Source: Cognatiyoonia sediminum
GTDB taxonomy: Bacteria; Pseudomonadota; Alphaproteobacteria; Rhodobacterales; Rhodobacteraceae
Assembly (NCBI RefSeq): GCF_900129845.1
Contig: NZ_FQXB01000003.1
Coordinates: 124,001 to 188,000 of the forward strand
DNA length: 64,000 nt
Direction: 5' to 3'
How positions within the stretch are numbered: the stretch's first letter is position 1; every line of letters begins with the position of its first letter. The position numbers and the translations under genes were made by a program. Below, one piece after another: positions 1 to 9,664 of this stretch. The notes below the pieces were generated by a model. The model was given only the letters and a program-made list of their open reading frames with translations. It was not told where the DNA came from and did not search any database.

Positions 1-556
1 TACCTGCACTAGGTTGGCCGGGGATTTCGAAGCCGCGCAAAGGGTTTGAGGTGTCGGTCAACTCCAGCTCGATCACGGTGTTATCAAGCTCACCAGATTT
101 CAGCTTCCGACGGAACATCTCGCGCGTTGAGTCTCGTGCATCGGTTCCTGCAACGGCTGAAATCACGCGGTCTTCTGCCGCTTCCAACGCTTTGGACTTT
201 ACGTCTTCCCGCATGTGTTCACGTGTCTCAACAATCGCCGCTTCAACCAGATCACGGATGATCTGTTCGACGTCCCGGCCGACATAGCCAACTTCGGTAA
301 ACTTCGTCGCTTCGACCTTGATGAATGGGGCGCGGGCCAGCTTTGCCAAGCGGCGCGAAATCTCGGTTTTACCTACACCGGTTGGCCCGATCATTAGGAT
401 GTTCTTTGGATAGACCTCATCGCGTAAATCTTCGCCAAGTTGCTTGCGCCGCCAGCGGTTTCTGAGCGCGACTGCAACCGCACGCTTTGCATCTTTCTGG
501 CCAATGATGAACCGGTCGAGTTCGGAAACGATTTCACGGGGAGTTAGGTCAGTCAT
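1..556 (-). CDS. hslU: ATP-dependent protease ATPase subunit HslU (N-terminal part)
   Basis: This is the AAA+ unfoldase that feeds proteins into the HslV peptidase in the cytoplasm. About 185 residues are present, starting at the ATG at 554-556; the rest lies beyond the window start. The N terminus begins [20 protein letters not shown], typical of HslU, followed by the Walker A motif GPTGVGKT and the [16 protein letters not shown] segment that is diagnostic of HslU against ClpX. It lies downstream of hslV on the same strand, with a membrane-protein gene inserted between the two (568-1632). Family assignment is firm; only completeness is unknown. Confidence 0.96.
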   Translation of the reverse strand, partial: MTDLTPREIVSELDRFIIGQKDAKRAVAVALRNRWRRKQLGEDLRDEVYPKNILMIGPTGVGKTEISRRLAKLARAPFIKVEATKFTEVGYVGRDVEQIIRDLVEAAIVETREHMREDVKSKALEAAEDRVISAVAGTDARDSTREMFRRKLKSGELDNTVIELELTDTSNPLRGFEIPGQPSAG

Positions 557-567
557 AGCAGTCCTGT

Positions 568-1632
568 CTAAACAGATGGTGGGAGGCGGTGAACCGGAAC
601 GAAAGACGGCAGCACCTTTAGGAGGCGTGCACGAATGCGTTCCCAAAATGCACCGAGCAAGAGGAGGGCGATGCCAAGGATTAAGATCGTCGTTGCCGCA
701 CCTTCGCCACCGAAAACAGTCGCGGCTAGGGCGACAACGTAGCCAATTGCGGCGATCAAGAAGGATCGGCGGTCGATGATGATTGCGATCAGAGCGAAGA
801 CAAACAGCACAAGCGCCAAGGCCAAATTCGTACTGGTTGACTCAGAAGCCAAAAGCGACAGCGCAATCGTGTTCACGAGTGCTGGAGCCGCAACAACGTG
901 AAGCCAAAACGCATTTGCTGATCGGCGTGTCACCCGATGCGGGTCGCTCATGTCAAAAATCATCGCGACGACAAAGACACCGATGCCGAGTGCGAGGGTG
1001 ATCCATGCAAAAGGCCCGCCCGCAGAGAGGAGGAACATTTCTTCGAATGAAGAGGGTGTCCCACTTTGGCTCGCGGCGACAAGCATGGCCACGATGAAAA
1101 GACCAACGGCAATCATTGCCATCGCAAACGGAACTCTGAACCGGAACCAATAGATGAAGAGCGCGAACGTCCCCAAGGCAAAAGGCAAAGGAAGACTGCT
1201 GAAATCTTCCTGCGCCACCATGAAGGGTTGCGCAAAATAGGCTGTGAGACTGAAAGCCGCGTTCAGTGCAAAAAGTATGGAAAGCGCGATTGCTGGTGCG
1301 ACCATCCTCCGACGACGGATAAAATACTCAGACAGTAGCCATAAGATTACCGTCCCCACCAACCCGAAGGGAATTGCCGCTTGCTGAGGGTTATTGATGG
1401 AATCCGCATAGGCCACGGCGCTGATGCTCGTCCAACCAACAGTGAGTATGCACAGACCAATAACGATGAAGATTTCATTGAACCCCTTGAAAAGTTCGAA
1501 AGGTTCATCGCCAGCCGCAAGGTTTTCTCGGGCACCACGGCGGCTGTGGGACAGCGTCAATAAGGACGCAGCCTGTTGTTCGCTCACGATCCCGGCGCTG
1601 ACAGCGGCCTTTAGGTCGTCTTGTTCAATCAT
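568..1632 (-). CDS. DUF2157-like multi-pass membrane protein
   Basis: A 354-residue inner-membrane protein of unknown function. The first ~35 residues are a soluble segment with the sequence [15 protein letters not shown], resembling the start of DUF2157 proteins, and the rest is about ten hydrophobic helices. I chose the start at 1630-1632 because it overlaps the hslV stop by 4 bases (ATGA), implying translational coupling; an upstream in-frame ATG would lie inside hslV. It sits between hslV and hslU, so it is probably co-transcribed with the heat-shock protease, but no functional link can be read from the sequence. Confidence 0.75.
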   Translation of the reverse strand: MIEQDDLKAAVSAGIVSEQQAASLLTLSHSRRGARENLAAGDEPFELFKGFNEIFIVIGLCILTVGWTSISAVAYADSINNPQQAAIPFGLVGTVILWLLSEYFIRRRRMVAPAIALSILFALNAAFSLTAYFAQPFMVAQEDFSSLPLPFALGTFALFIYWFRFRVPFAMAMIAVGLFIVAMLVAASQSGTPSSFEEMFLLSAGGPFAWITLALGIGVFVVAMIFDMSDPHRVTRRSANAFWLHVVAAPALVNTIALSLLASESTSTNLALALVLFVFALIAIIIDRRSFLIAAIGYVVALAATVFGGEGAATTILILGIALLLLGAFWERIRARLLKVLPSFVPVHRLPPSV

Positions 1633-2186
1633 GCTTTGATGGACTCGACCGTCAAGTTGCCATTTGTGTAGACGCAAATGTCAGACGCAATCGCCATCGC
1701 TTCGCGTGCGATTTCTTCGGCTGGTTTATCGGTCGACATGAGTGCGCGCCCAGCGGCCAAGGCGAAGTTGCCGCCCGAACCGATGGCAGTGACATCATGT
1801 TCAGGTTCTAAAACGTCGCCCCCGCCTGTGATGACGAAGAGCTCTTTGCCATCGCTGACGATCAGCATCGCTTCTAGTTTTTGAAGGTATTTGTCTGTCC
1901 GCCAGTCTTTGGCGAGCTCGACAGATGCCCTTGCCAATTGACCGGGCGTTGCTTCGAGCTTCTTTTCCAGACGCTCCAGTAAGGTGAAGGCATCGGCAGT
2001 TGATCCGGCAAATCCGGCGATCACCTCATGCCCGCCGGGCTTAAGACGCCGCACTTTTCTTGCAGTTCCTTTGATGACGGTTTGGCCAAGGCTCACTTGC
2101 CCGTCGCCTGCGATGACAACTTCGCCGCCTTTTCGCACACCGATGATTGTGGTGCCGTGCCAGCCTGGAAACTCTTCCTGCGCCAT
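1629..2186 (-). CDS. hslV: ATP-dependent protease subunit HslV
   Basis: The proteasome-beta-like threonine peptidase that forms the double-hexameric core of HslUV. The protein is 185 residues. A short propeptide precedes the catalytic Thr in [12 protein letters not shown], and [10 protein letters not shown] and the Gly-rich [15 protein letters not shown] segment follow, as in the family. The ATG at 2184-2186 is preferred over the ATG at 2199-2201 because it has an AAGGA ribosome site at the right distance, while the upstream ATG has none. A heat-shock-like promoter precedes it (2213-2242). The stop overlaps the next gene by 4 bases. Confidence 0.96.
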   Translation of the reverse strand: MAQEEFPGWHGTTIIGVRKGGEVVIAGDGQVSLGQTVIKGTARKVRRLKPGGHEVIAGFAGSTADAFTLLERLEKKLEATPGQLARASVELAKDWRTDKYLQKLEAMLIVSDGKELFVITGGGDVLEPEHDVTAIGSGGNFALAAGRALMSTDKPAEEIAREAMAIASDICVYTNGNLTVESIKA

Positions 2187-2212
2187 GATTTTATCCTTCA
2201 TCTGTCGGACCC

Positions 2213-2242
2213 TATATGGCGATGGGTGCGCGCATCGGCAAG
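2213..2242 (-). promoter_or_regulatory. Sigma-32-like promoter of hslV
   Basis: Read on the minus strand, CTTGCC (2237-2242) is followed by a 15-base spacer and CGCCATATA (2213-2221). The classical sigma-32 consensus is CTTGAA, 13-15 bases, CCCCATNTA, so the -10 element differs at one position and the spacer fits. It lies between the trxA terminator and hslV, where a heat-shock promoter is expected. The assignment is pattern matching only. Confidence 0.5.
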
Positions 2243-2248
2243 GTTCAA

Positions 2249-2275
2249 CAAAAAAGGGCGCCGCGACGGCGCCCT
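2249..2275 (-). terminator. Rho-independent terminator after trxA
   Basis: AGGGCGCCG and CGGCGCCCT form a perfect 9-bp stem with a CGA loop (2255-2275). On the minus strand it is followed by six T residues (2250-2255). It lies 22 bases after the trxA stop and closes the addB-addA-trxA transcription unit. Confidence 0.85.
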
Positions 2276-2296
2276 AGATTGTTTTTTGGTGATGTC

Positions 2297-2617
2297 CTAG
2301 ACAGACTCTTCAATCCAGCCTTGCAAAGCTGCTTTTGGCGCAGCGCCGGCACGGTTGGAAATCACTTCACCGTCTTTGAAAATGAAAAGAGCAGGGATGC
2401 CGCGAACGCCCATTTGTGCAGGGGAGTTCGGGTTTTCGTCTACGTTGACTTTGACGATTTTGACCTTGCCGTCCATCTCGTCAGAGAGTTCTTCAAGCGC
2501 TGGGCCGATCTGCTTACATGGGCCACACCACTCCGCCCAGAAGTCAACGACAACTGGAATGTCGGACTGGCGCACTTCGGCGTCGAATGTTGCATCGGAT
2601 ACTGCGACTGTTGCCAT
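2297..2617 (-). CDS. trxA: Thioredoxin
   Basis: Cytoplasmic dithiol oxidoreductase of 106 residues. The active site [13 protein letters not shown] and the cis-Pro segment [13 protein letters not shown] are intact, and the length equals that of E. coli Trx1. The start at MATVAVSD is chosen because it matches the family N terminus; the reading frame extends 18 codons upstream without similarity to thioredoxins. It is the last gene of the run that includes addB and addA, 57 bases after addA, and is followed by a strong terminator. Confidence 0.96.
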   Translation of the reverse strand: MATVAVSDATFDAEVRQSDIPVVVDFWAEWCGPCKQIGPALEELSDEMDGKVKIVKVNVDENPNSPAQMGVRGIPALFIFKDGEVISNRAGAAPKAALQGWIEESV

Positions 2618-2674
2618 TGTGGCCTCCAAAAATATCTTTTCAGGATGCGAAAGTATGAACGCTTCGCCCAATGG

Positions 2675-5600
2675 TCAAGGCGTGTTCACGCGGGCGAGTG
2701 CGCTTGAAACAAGATCGTTGGAGAGATCGAAAATTTCGGCCGTTTCTGTCCAAAGGATCGCGGTTTTGATTTGCTTGTCGGGATAAATTTGCGAGAGCGC
2801 TTCGGCATAGGCCCCCATCTGGCGCAGGATACCTTCGGGTGTTTCGGAAGCCGACGTTGGTGTGGTGGAATTTGATTTGAAATCGACGGCGGTGATGGTT
2901 TCATCCTCGATGACGAGGCGGTCGATGATCCCATGCATCCGAGCGCCATTGAGCGTTGGCAAATTTGTGGAGATTGGGACTTCTTTGATGGCGTTTGGTG
3001 CAAAAATCCAGCTCAGTTTTTGATCATCCAAAAGCGCGATTGTCTGATCAATGTCGCTTTGGTTCAAAACTGGACCGTCCGGATGATTTGCTAAAATTTT
3101 CGTCGCGAACTTGCTGCGCTCGTCAGCGGGCACTCTTGTCATATTTTCGAGCAGATGGTGGATAGCACGACCTCGGGCAAGACCGTCTTCCTCAGAATGG
3201 GGTTCACCAGCCAGTGCTTTCGCGCCACCGAGGTCGGAGGGCGATAGGGTTTTGGTTGGCATGCTTGGCTCGATAGATTGCAAAGTTGGAAGCGGTGCGC
3301 TGGAGGTGTTCGCTACCTTGTTTTGGAGCGTCGGCGTTGTGTGCCAATCGCCAAATTCGACCCGCTTTATTACTTCTCCGTTGCGAACGATCTCGAAGCG
3401 ATCCGCGTGATCCAAAGCGGCATCGACAATCGCGTACCAACTGCCCTTGTCGATGTTTGATTGCCCGGCCCCACAGACGATCAGCCAATTCTCTGCCCGC
3501 GTCATCGCGACGTAAAGCAACCTCATCCGCTCATTTTCTTGCGCATCTTTTATTGCGCTCAACCCGTCCTGAAGCGCGCTTGGCGTTTCATCGCTAGCTG
3601 GCTTCCAGTGAATTTGGCCGTCGAACTTAACAATCGCATCTTGCAGCCGGTTTTGGCGATCGGCTGTGTCAGGCAGGATAACTATGGGCGCTTCGAGGCC
3701 TTTGGCGCCGTGCACCGTCATCACGCGAATTTCGTCGGACTGACTGTCGCTTTGGCGTTTGATCTCCGTCATCTCGGATTCGAGCCAGCATAGGAAGCCC
3801 GTCAGGCTTGGCGTTCCCTTGGATTCATAATTGATGGCTTGGGTTAGAAGCGCGTCGATCCCATCCGCGGCTTCCACCCCGAGCCGTCGGAGCAACTTTC
3901 GTCGGCCGTCGTGGCGAGTTAGAAGGCGTTCAATGATCTCGTAGGGTCGCAGGAAATCCGATTTGGATCGGAGGTCATTCAGAACACCCAATGTTTTAGG
4001 ATGCTCAGTTGAATTTCGCAGTGCTTGCCAAAGATGATCTTCGGTGCGGTGGTAGGCCAAGGCGTACAGGTCCTGTTCCGACCAATCGAACAGTGGAGAC
4101 TTGAGCGCATTCGCAAGCGATAGGCTGTCTTCCGGTAGCGCTAGGAAACTGAGGATCGCGCAAATGTCCTTCACCGCAAGTTCAGCGTTGAGTTGGAGCC
4201 GGTCTGCACCCGCAACTTTCAGACCCTTCGATTTGCAGGCGCGAATGATCTCATTGAACAGGTCAGATCGGCGCTGCACGAGGATCAGGAAATCGCCCTC
4301 GGTGATTTTGCGGTAGCCAATCTCACCCGTATCGCGGTTTTTGACTGGCAGGATTTCTTGCGCAATTGTCTTGCCAATTTCATCCGCGATTTGTTCTGCG
4401 AGGCGGACATCGTGATGGGATTCTTGCAGAGTATCGATGGGTTCAAACCAATCTTGACCGTATTCCGCATCGTCTGATTTCTCGATTAACGGCCATATGT
4501 CGACCCGCCCCGGAAGATCATCGTTGAAGGCAAAATGGGCCGCAGTTCCGCCAATCGCATCGCCACGATCCCCTTGGAACACATGGTCAACAATGTTGAG
4601 GATTGCGGAAGACGAGCGGAACGAATGCCGAAGTTCTGGCGTTTGAAGTGGCGTTTGAGCCTCGTTCAATGCTTGGTCAAAATGTGCGCGCATTCTGTCG
4701 AATTCTTTCGGGTCTGCGCCTTGGAACGAATAGATCGATTGCTTTTTGTCACCCACGACGAAGACCGTGCGCTTTTGATTTTCGCGCGCGGAGGCGCCGC
4801 TGGAGAACTCTTGTGTGAGCGCTTCGATCACGGACCACTGGATCGGGCTGGTGTCTTGCGCTTCGTCCACAAGCAGATGGTCGATACCGCCATCGAGCCG
4901 GTACAAGACCCATTGCGCGACTTTGGAATCCTTCAGAAGGAAGAGGGTCTTTTCGATTAGATCGTCAAAATCTAACACGCCACGCTCGAGCTTTTTGGCC
5001 TCATAGATTTGCACAAAGAGCGACCCAAACTGGTGCAGGGTTTGCGCGCGTTCGAAAGCAAGGAAAGAAAGCCGTTGTTCACGCGCATCGGCAACGCTTT
5101 CCATGAACTCATGGACGGTTTCGACAAGGTCTGGATGCGCCTTTTGAATCGGTTTGGTTGGAAAGCGATCCACTCTGGCTGCAAATGGGGCTTTCGCTTT
5201 ATCGCCGTAGAGAAACACATCTTCGAGGTCACGGAGCGTCGAAAGATCAGGGGATTGGCTGCAAATGGGGTCCAGTTTCGCAGCATCTTTTTGATCGTTT
5301 TTGCCGCTGGTTCTCAGGACGGTGATAAGGTCCGATAGCGTCTTTTTCCAACCCGGTTCAAACACGGCTTCGATCAGATCAGACACCTTGAAATCAGGCC
5401 GGACGCTCAGATCTCGGCGGAGTCCTGCTTCATCAAACGGCGCCAAAAAGTACCTGCTCTCCTTCGATATCGCGGCGGTAAGCTTCAATAATTCTACGCT
5501 TGGGAACCGATCTAGCACCCTGCGCAAAATGTCTTTGTTCGGCCCTTCGGCGATGTCGTCCAAACACTCTTCTTGCAACAGTTCGGCCGCGGTCTCGTCC

Positions 5601-6040
5601 AGTTCGACAAACTGGGGGCTGACGCCAGCCTCAAGCGGGAACCGCCTTAGAACGCTGGAACAGAAAGAGTGGATCGTTTGTATTTTCAAACCACCGGGCG
5701 TTTCGATAGCGCGCGCGAACAAGCACCGCGCTTCAGAAAGGCTGATCTGTCCCGATTTATCATCAGCACCCAGCCGTTGGAGATCTTTACGCAGATCAGC
5801 ATCAGATAACATTGACCACGCCCCAAGCCGTTGGAACAGCCGGTTTTGCATCTCGGAGGCGGCGGCTTTGGTGTAGGTGAGGCAGAGGATGTTTTGCGGG
5901 CTGACGCCATCAAGCAAAAGCCGTGCCACGCGATCCGTCAGAACCCGCGTTTTGCCAGAACCTGCGTTGGCCGAAAGCCATGTGTTTCGATGCGGATCGG
6001 CCGCATCGACTTGGTTTTGAGAGGCGGCATCCCGGATCAT
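2675..6040 (-). CDS. addA: Double-strand break repair helicase-nuclease AddA
   Basis: The UvrD-type motor and nuclease subunit of AddAB, the alphaproteobacterial counterpart of RecBCD; it resects DNA ends for RecA. It is 1121 residues. Walker A is SANAGSGKT (residues ~23-31), the Walker B/motif II is LLVDEAQDT, and the motif GDKKQSIYSFQGADP is typical of superfamily-1 helicases. The C terminus carries a RecB-like nuclease with IIDRL...AVDFKS, giving the Asp and Lys of the PD-(D/E)XK fold. It overlaps addB by 4 bases (ATGA). Confidence 0.95.
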   Translation of the reverse strand: MIRDAASQNQVDAADPHRNTWLSANAGSGKTRVLTDRVARLLLDGVSPQNILCLTYTKAAASEMQNRLFQRLGAWSMLSDADLRKDLQRLGADDKSGQISLSEARCLFARAIETPGGLKIQTIHSFCSSVLRRFPLEAGVSPQFVELDETAAELLQEECLDDIAEGPNKDILRRVLDRFPSVELLKLTAAISKESRYFLAPFDEAGLRRDLSVRPDFKVSDLIEAVFEPGWKKTLSDLITVLRTSGKNDQKDAAKLDPICSQSPDLSTLRDLEDVFLYGDKAKAPFAARVDRFPTKPIQKAHPDLVETVHEFMESVADAREQRLSFLAFERAQTLHQFGSLFVQIYEAKKLERGVLDFDDLIEKTLFLLKDSKVAQWVLYRLDGGIDHLLVDEAQDTSPIQWSVIEALTQEFSSGASARENQKRTVFVVGDKKQSIYSFQGADPKEFDRMRAHFDQALNEAQTPLQTPELRHSFRSSSAILNIVDHVFQGDRGDAIGGTAAHFAFNDDLPGRVDIWPLIEKSDDAEYGQDWFEPIDTLQESHHDVRLAEQIADEIGKTIAQEILPVKNRDTGEIGYRKITEGDFLILVQRRSDLFNEIIRACKSKGLKVAGADRLQLNAELAVKDICAILSFLALPEDSLSLANALKSPLFDWSEQDLYALAYHRTEDHLWQALRNSTEHPKTLGVLNDLRSKSDFLRPYEIIERLLTRHDGRRKLLRRLGVEAADGIDALLTQAINYESKGTPSLTGFLCWLESEMTEIKRQSDSQSDEIRVMTVHGAKGLEAPIVILPDTADRQNRLQDAIVKFDGQIHWKPASDETPSALQDGLSAIKDAQENERMRLLYVAMTRAENWLIVCGAGQSNIDKGSWYAIVDAALDHADRFEIVRNGEVIKRVEFGDWHTTPTLQNKVANTSSAPLPTLQSIEPSMPTKTLSPSDLGGAKALAGEPHSEEDGLARGRAIHHLLENMTRVPADERSKFATKILANHPDGPVLNQSDIDQTIALLDDQKLSWIFAPNAIKEVPISTNLPTLNGARMHGIIDRLVIEDETITAVDFKSNSTTPTSASETPEGILRQMGAYAEALSQIYPDKQIKTAILWTETAEIFDLSNDLVSSALARVNTP

Positions 6041-8970
6041 TTCACAGGCTCCGGTTTTGCATCGTCACTGACGCTCCATTCCCCGAAGCGCGACAGGTGG
6101 TCGTAGTTTCCAATGTCCGATTTCTTGAACATCGCGATGCGGGCGGAATATCCGCGATCTTGGTCGTTCCAATTGGTGATGAGCTTGAGAAGGTCCGCCC
6201 AAACTTGGTCCGCAGACACTTCATCCAATGGCGCGTCGACGGCGGCGACTTTTGACCCGATGCCAAGGAACTTTGCCTCTTTGACGGCGGTTGCGGTGAT
6301 CCTTTCAAAGGCCCCACGCTCCTGCATCGCGGCCTCCAATAGCAGCTGTTTGTCAAAATGGCGCTGTTGCGGTTTGGACGGAAGGCTACCCGTTTTGTAA
6401 TCGTAAATCGCGGCGAGACCATCGTTGGTCAGGTCGATGCGGTCGGCAATACCGACGAGCGTGAAATCGGGAAGATCGGATGACAGTTTGCCGCGAACTT
6501 CTGTGTAGCCTTTTGTTCGTTGATCCTGACGCTTGGCCTCCTGCGTAAGGAAGGCGGGAATGATCGACTTCAGGCGGCTTTCCCATTGTAAGCGGACGTG
6601 AGGCCAAGGGCAGCCTTTGAGCAGAACCTTCTCTGCGATTTTCAGAAGCTCGTCTTCCGCATCCGCTGTTAGCCCGGCCTCGGTGAAATGCTGCAAAATC
6701 TTGTGAAACAGCACGCCGCGCAACTGGTATTCTTGGCGAACCGAAAGCTGGTTCAACGGACGCAAACGCAGCAACGCTTCAGCGTAGATTGCGTAAGGAT
6801 CACGGATCAGGGTTTTGATCTTGGTGACGGAAAGTTGCTTTGGTCGATGATTGATGGGTGGTTGCGGGGACGGACGATGCGTTGGGTTCGGTTGCTCTGT
6901 TACGCTAAGCTGGCTTTCCGCCGCTTGAACCCAGACATTCCCCCGCTCTTTCATTTCATCTAGCGCTTTGGGACCGTGATTATTGGGCAAGCCGGATAGA
7001 AGGTTCGCAAGGCGATTGACCCAACGCGATGGAACAGTGTCTGAATCTGCCGTTCTGACCGACCGCGAAATCACCACTTCTTTTGAAGACAACGCCTGTT
7101 GGTAATCATGCGCGGAGAGGCCGATCCTTCGATCTGGCGACAAAAGCCCAACGTCTTTTCGCATCTGACGATTGAGCCATGGGTCTGGATTTGGGGCAGG
7201 TGGCCAGACGCCGTCGTTCAACCCGCCGAGGATCACAAGGTCGGCGGATTGAACCCTCGATTCCAAGGTGCCAAGGATCAAAAGATCTGGCCGACCTTCA
7301 TCGTGATTGCGAACGGTTTCGTTTGCCAGATATCCGCGGACGAGGTTCGTGTAGTCCCGAAGCGAAACAGCGCCGGAGGACTGCGCTGCTTCGGTAAGTG
7401 AAGTGATGGCTTGTTCCACCGAGCGACCTTCGGCTTCTAACCAAAGCTCGCCCATTTCGGATGAGTCCGGTCCAGCAGAAAGATATTCGGCAATGGCAAT
7501 GTGGTGGCGAAGGTAGTCTTCAAGGGGCGCGTTAGGTGACACTGTGTTGTCGAATACGGCTTTCTTCAACCAGCCCAACCAAACAACGATTTCGGGGTCT
7601 GAATTTCTGCGTCTTTCAGCAAAATCACCTAGCGTTTCTACGTCGACGCTCACTTTGCCCGAACGCCTGAGCAAAAGCTCCAACTCGCGGGTCCGTAAAA
7701 GATGTTGGCCGCGGTCCATGTTGCCGGTGTGAACGATGGGGTGTTTGAGTAGCGTTACCAGTTTTTCCGCCGTCATCGGTGGGAGGAACAGATCCATAAC
7801 TTGGCACAGCAATCGCCCGGGCGGTGTGAGCGTCAGTGGAACACCCGCGCTGTCATCGGGCACCAAATCCCAGCGATCCAAAGCGGCTGCAACTTGACGG
7901 GTGAGATTTCGGTCGGGCGAAATGAGCGCGACTGTTTTTTGTTCTTGAAGCGCATAGCGCATCCGGATCGCGATGGCCTCTGCCTCGACTCGTGGTGATG
8001 GCGCTTCGATCAAGGACAGGGTTTCTGTAGCAACGGTCAATTCGCCGAGCTTAGGGCCTTCTTCAAGCCAAGCATCTGTGACAGGAGCCGGTCGCAAAGA
8101 GAGCGAAATTAGATCGTTGAGTGGGCTGTGTTGCGCTGGGCAAGACGACCATTGTTCGACGTCTACAACACTCAAGTCCATCTCTTGGAGGAAATTCCAA
8201 AACCGAAACTGTGGATGATCTTCTTGGATCGAAGAACCATCTTTTCCGAGTTCCGGCCACACATCCGCCGGCATCGCCCAATCGAACCCTGGCAATAGAA
8301 CTGCGCCATGCGGAAGGGCGGCGACGGCTTTCATAAGAATGCGCGTTGTTTTCCGTGAACCAGTCGATCCCAAAACGATGACAGGATGATCGGGCGGGTT
8401 GTCTGCCCAATGCTCAATCTGTCGTTCGACCGCTTGCTGTTGCAAGGCACCGGCAATTTGGCCTTGATCCAAAATCGGCTCTACGATTTTGAGGAAATCC
8501 AAAGCACGGGACCAGTGGCCGGATTGGTCAGTAATGTCCAGCGATTTCAGGTCTTCGAAACTTACCCCTTCCTCGGCCATTTCATCGAGCAAGCTGACGA
8601 GGCTGTCGGTCAAAGGAAAGAGCGAGGACTTGGGTGCAATATCGGGCGCTGCATCCAAAAGCGATGAGATCAGGCGCGAAATTTCGAGTTTCAGTTGCAG
8701 CGCATTTGGTGCGGTTTCGGCACCGCTAAACAACGGGTCGGAGCTGATGTCGGTCAGCAATTTAATTCTTGGGACAAGGGAATCTGGCCCGCGGTCAAAC
8801 GCCTCTCGTAAGCTTCTTTGCATACGCGCCGTGTTGACGAAAACCTCGGACTTGGCGATTTGAACGGGCGAAAGCCCTTCGCAGAAATCATGGAACCCAC
8901 TTGCGAATGCCTCTGCTACATTCGTTCCAAGAGGCAGGCCGTAGATTTTGGATTTTGGGCGATCACTCAT
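6037..8970 (-). CDS. addB: Double-strand break repair protein AddB
   Basis: Partner subunit of AddA, 977 residues from the ATG at 8968-8970 (MSDRPKSKIYGLPLG). The helicase-like N-terminal part contains LGSTGSRKTTRILMKA where a Walker-A-like loop is expected, with Arg in place of the usual Gly. The C-terminal RecB-type nuclease has GIADRIDL followed by IYDYKTG. The start is chosen because it gives an 8-base overlap with the preceding murU-like gene; a longer frame begins inside that gene. Gene order is the standard one in alphaproteobacteria. Confidence 0.94.
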   Translation of the reverse strand: MSDRPKSKIYGLPLGTNVAEAFASGFHDFCEGLSPVQIAKSEVFVNTARMQRSLREAFDRGPDSLVPRIKLLTDISSDPLFSGAETAPNALQLKLEISRLISSLLDAAPDIAPKSSLFPLTDSLVSLLDEMAEEGVSFEDLKSLDITDQSGHWSRALDFLKIVEPILDQGQIAGALQQQAVERQIEHWADNPPDHPVIVLGSTGSRKTTRILMKAVAALPHGAVLLPGFDWAMPADVWPELGKDGSSIQEDHPQFRFWNFLQEMDLSVVDVEQWSSCPAQHSPLNDLISLSLRPAPVTDAWLEEGPKLGELTVATETLSLIEAPSPRVEAEAIAIRMRYALQEQKTVALISPDRNLTRQVAAALDRWDLVPDDSAGVPLTLTPPGRLLCQVMDLFLPPMTAEKLVTLLKHPIVHTGNMDRGQHLLRTRELELLLRRSGKVSVDVETLGDFAERRRNSDPEIVVWLGWLKKAVFDNTVSPNAPLEDYLRHHIAIAEYLSAGPDSSEMGELWLEAEGRSVEQAITSLTEAAQSSGAVSLRDYTNLVRGYLANETVRNHDEGRPDLLILGTLESRVQSADLVILGGLNDGVWPPAPNPDPWLNRQMRKDVGLLSPDRRIGLSAHDYQQALSSKEVVISRSVRTADSDTVPSRWVNRLANLLSGLPNNHGPKALDEMKERGNVWVQAAESQLSVTEQPNPTHRPSPQPPINHRPKQLSVTKIKTLIRDPYAIYAEALLRLRPLNQLSVRQEYQLRGVLFHKILQHFTEAGLTADAEDELLKIAEKVLLKGCPWPHVRLQWESRLKSIIPAFLTQEAKRQDQRTKGYTEVRGKLSSDLPDFTLVGIADRIDLTNDGLAAIYDYKTGSLPSKPQQRHFDKQLLLEAAMQERGAFERITATAVKEAKFLGIGSKVAAVDAPLDEVSADQVWADLLKLITNWNDQDRGYSARIAMFKKSDIGNYDHLSRFGEWSVSDDAKPEPVK

Positions 8971-9664
8971 CAGAAGCGATAATGCCATTTAGCATATCTT
9001 CGGCAAGTGGAATTGCTTCGGGATAGCCAACATCGCACCAGTGGCCGGGGTAAACGGCGCCGAAAAGTGTACCGTCCAAAATCTGCTGATCCCAGATTAC
9101 GTTGGACGAGAATTTCTTGGCATTCATTTCTGCGTAAAGCGCGGTTTGAGTAATTTGCAGTCCTGTAAAAATGTATCGTGACCCTCGAATGAGTCGGCCG
9201 TCTGCGGTCATGTCAAAATCGCCAGAACCTTTGTGGCCCACAACTGTGCTTTTCTCTGCAACAAGTAAGAGCGCGGCCATACTTGAATGCCAGTGGCTCA
9301 GAGCAAAGCGTGTCGGATTTGAGCCGGACCAAACAGCGTCGGAGTTCAAAGTCGCCGTCACCTCCGAATCCAAGAGAGGCAGTGCGTTCTTCAGACCCCC
9401 TCCAGTTTCAAGGAGCTGAGTTTCATCGGAGAAGAGAACAGGTCGTTCGAAAGGATGGGTGTGAATTTGAGAAGCCTTGAATTGAGTGTTTACGACGATT
9501 TTTGAGATATGCTCTGATGCAGCAGCATCCATCGCGTGATCTATTAGGGCGCGGCCTGCCACCTTGATCAAAGGCTTGGGTTGGTCCTTCGTGAGCTCCC
9601 TCATCCGAGTGCCCATCCCGGCGGCATAGATCAACATGGGTATGTTCAATTTTTGATCTCCCAT
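8963..9664 (-). CDS. murU: Nucleotidyltransferase, probable N-acetylmuramate-1-P uridylyltransferase
   Basis: A 233-residue sugar-1-phosphate nucleotidyltransferase with the signature AAGMGTRM followed by PKPLIKVAGRALIDH. MurU makes UDP-MurNAc from MurNAc-1-phosphate in the cell-wall recycling route that bypasses de novo MurNAc synthesis. The specific call rests on the gene pair with the AmgK-like kinase directly upstream (19-base overlap); sequence alone would also fit a generic GlmU/RfbA-like transferase. Confidence 0.82.
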   Translation of the reverse strand: MGDQKLNIPMLIYAAGMGTRMRELTKDQPKPLIKVAGRALIDHAMDAAASEHISKIVVNTQFKASQIHTHPFERPVLFSDETQLLETGGGLKNALPLLDSEVTATLNSDAVWSGSNPTRFALSHWHSSMAALLLVAEKSTVVGHKGSGDFDMTADGRLIRGSRYIFTGLQITQTALYAEMNAKKFSSNVIWDQQILDGTLFGAVYPGHWCDVGYPEAIPLAEDMLNGIIASDE

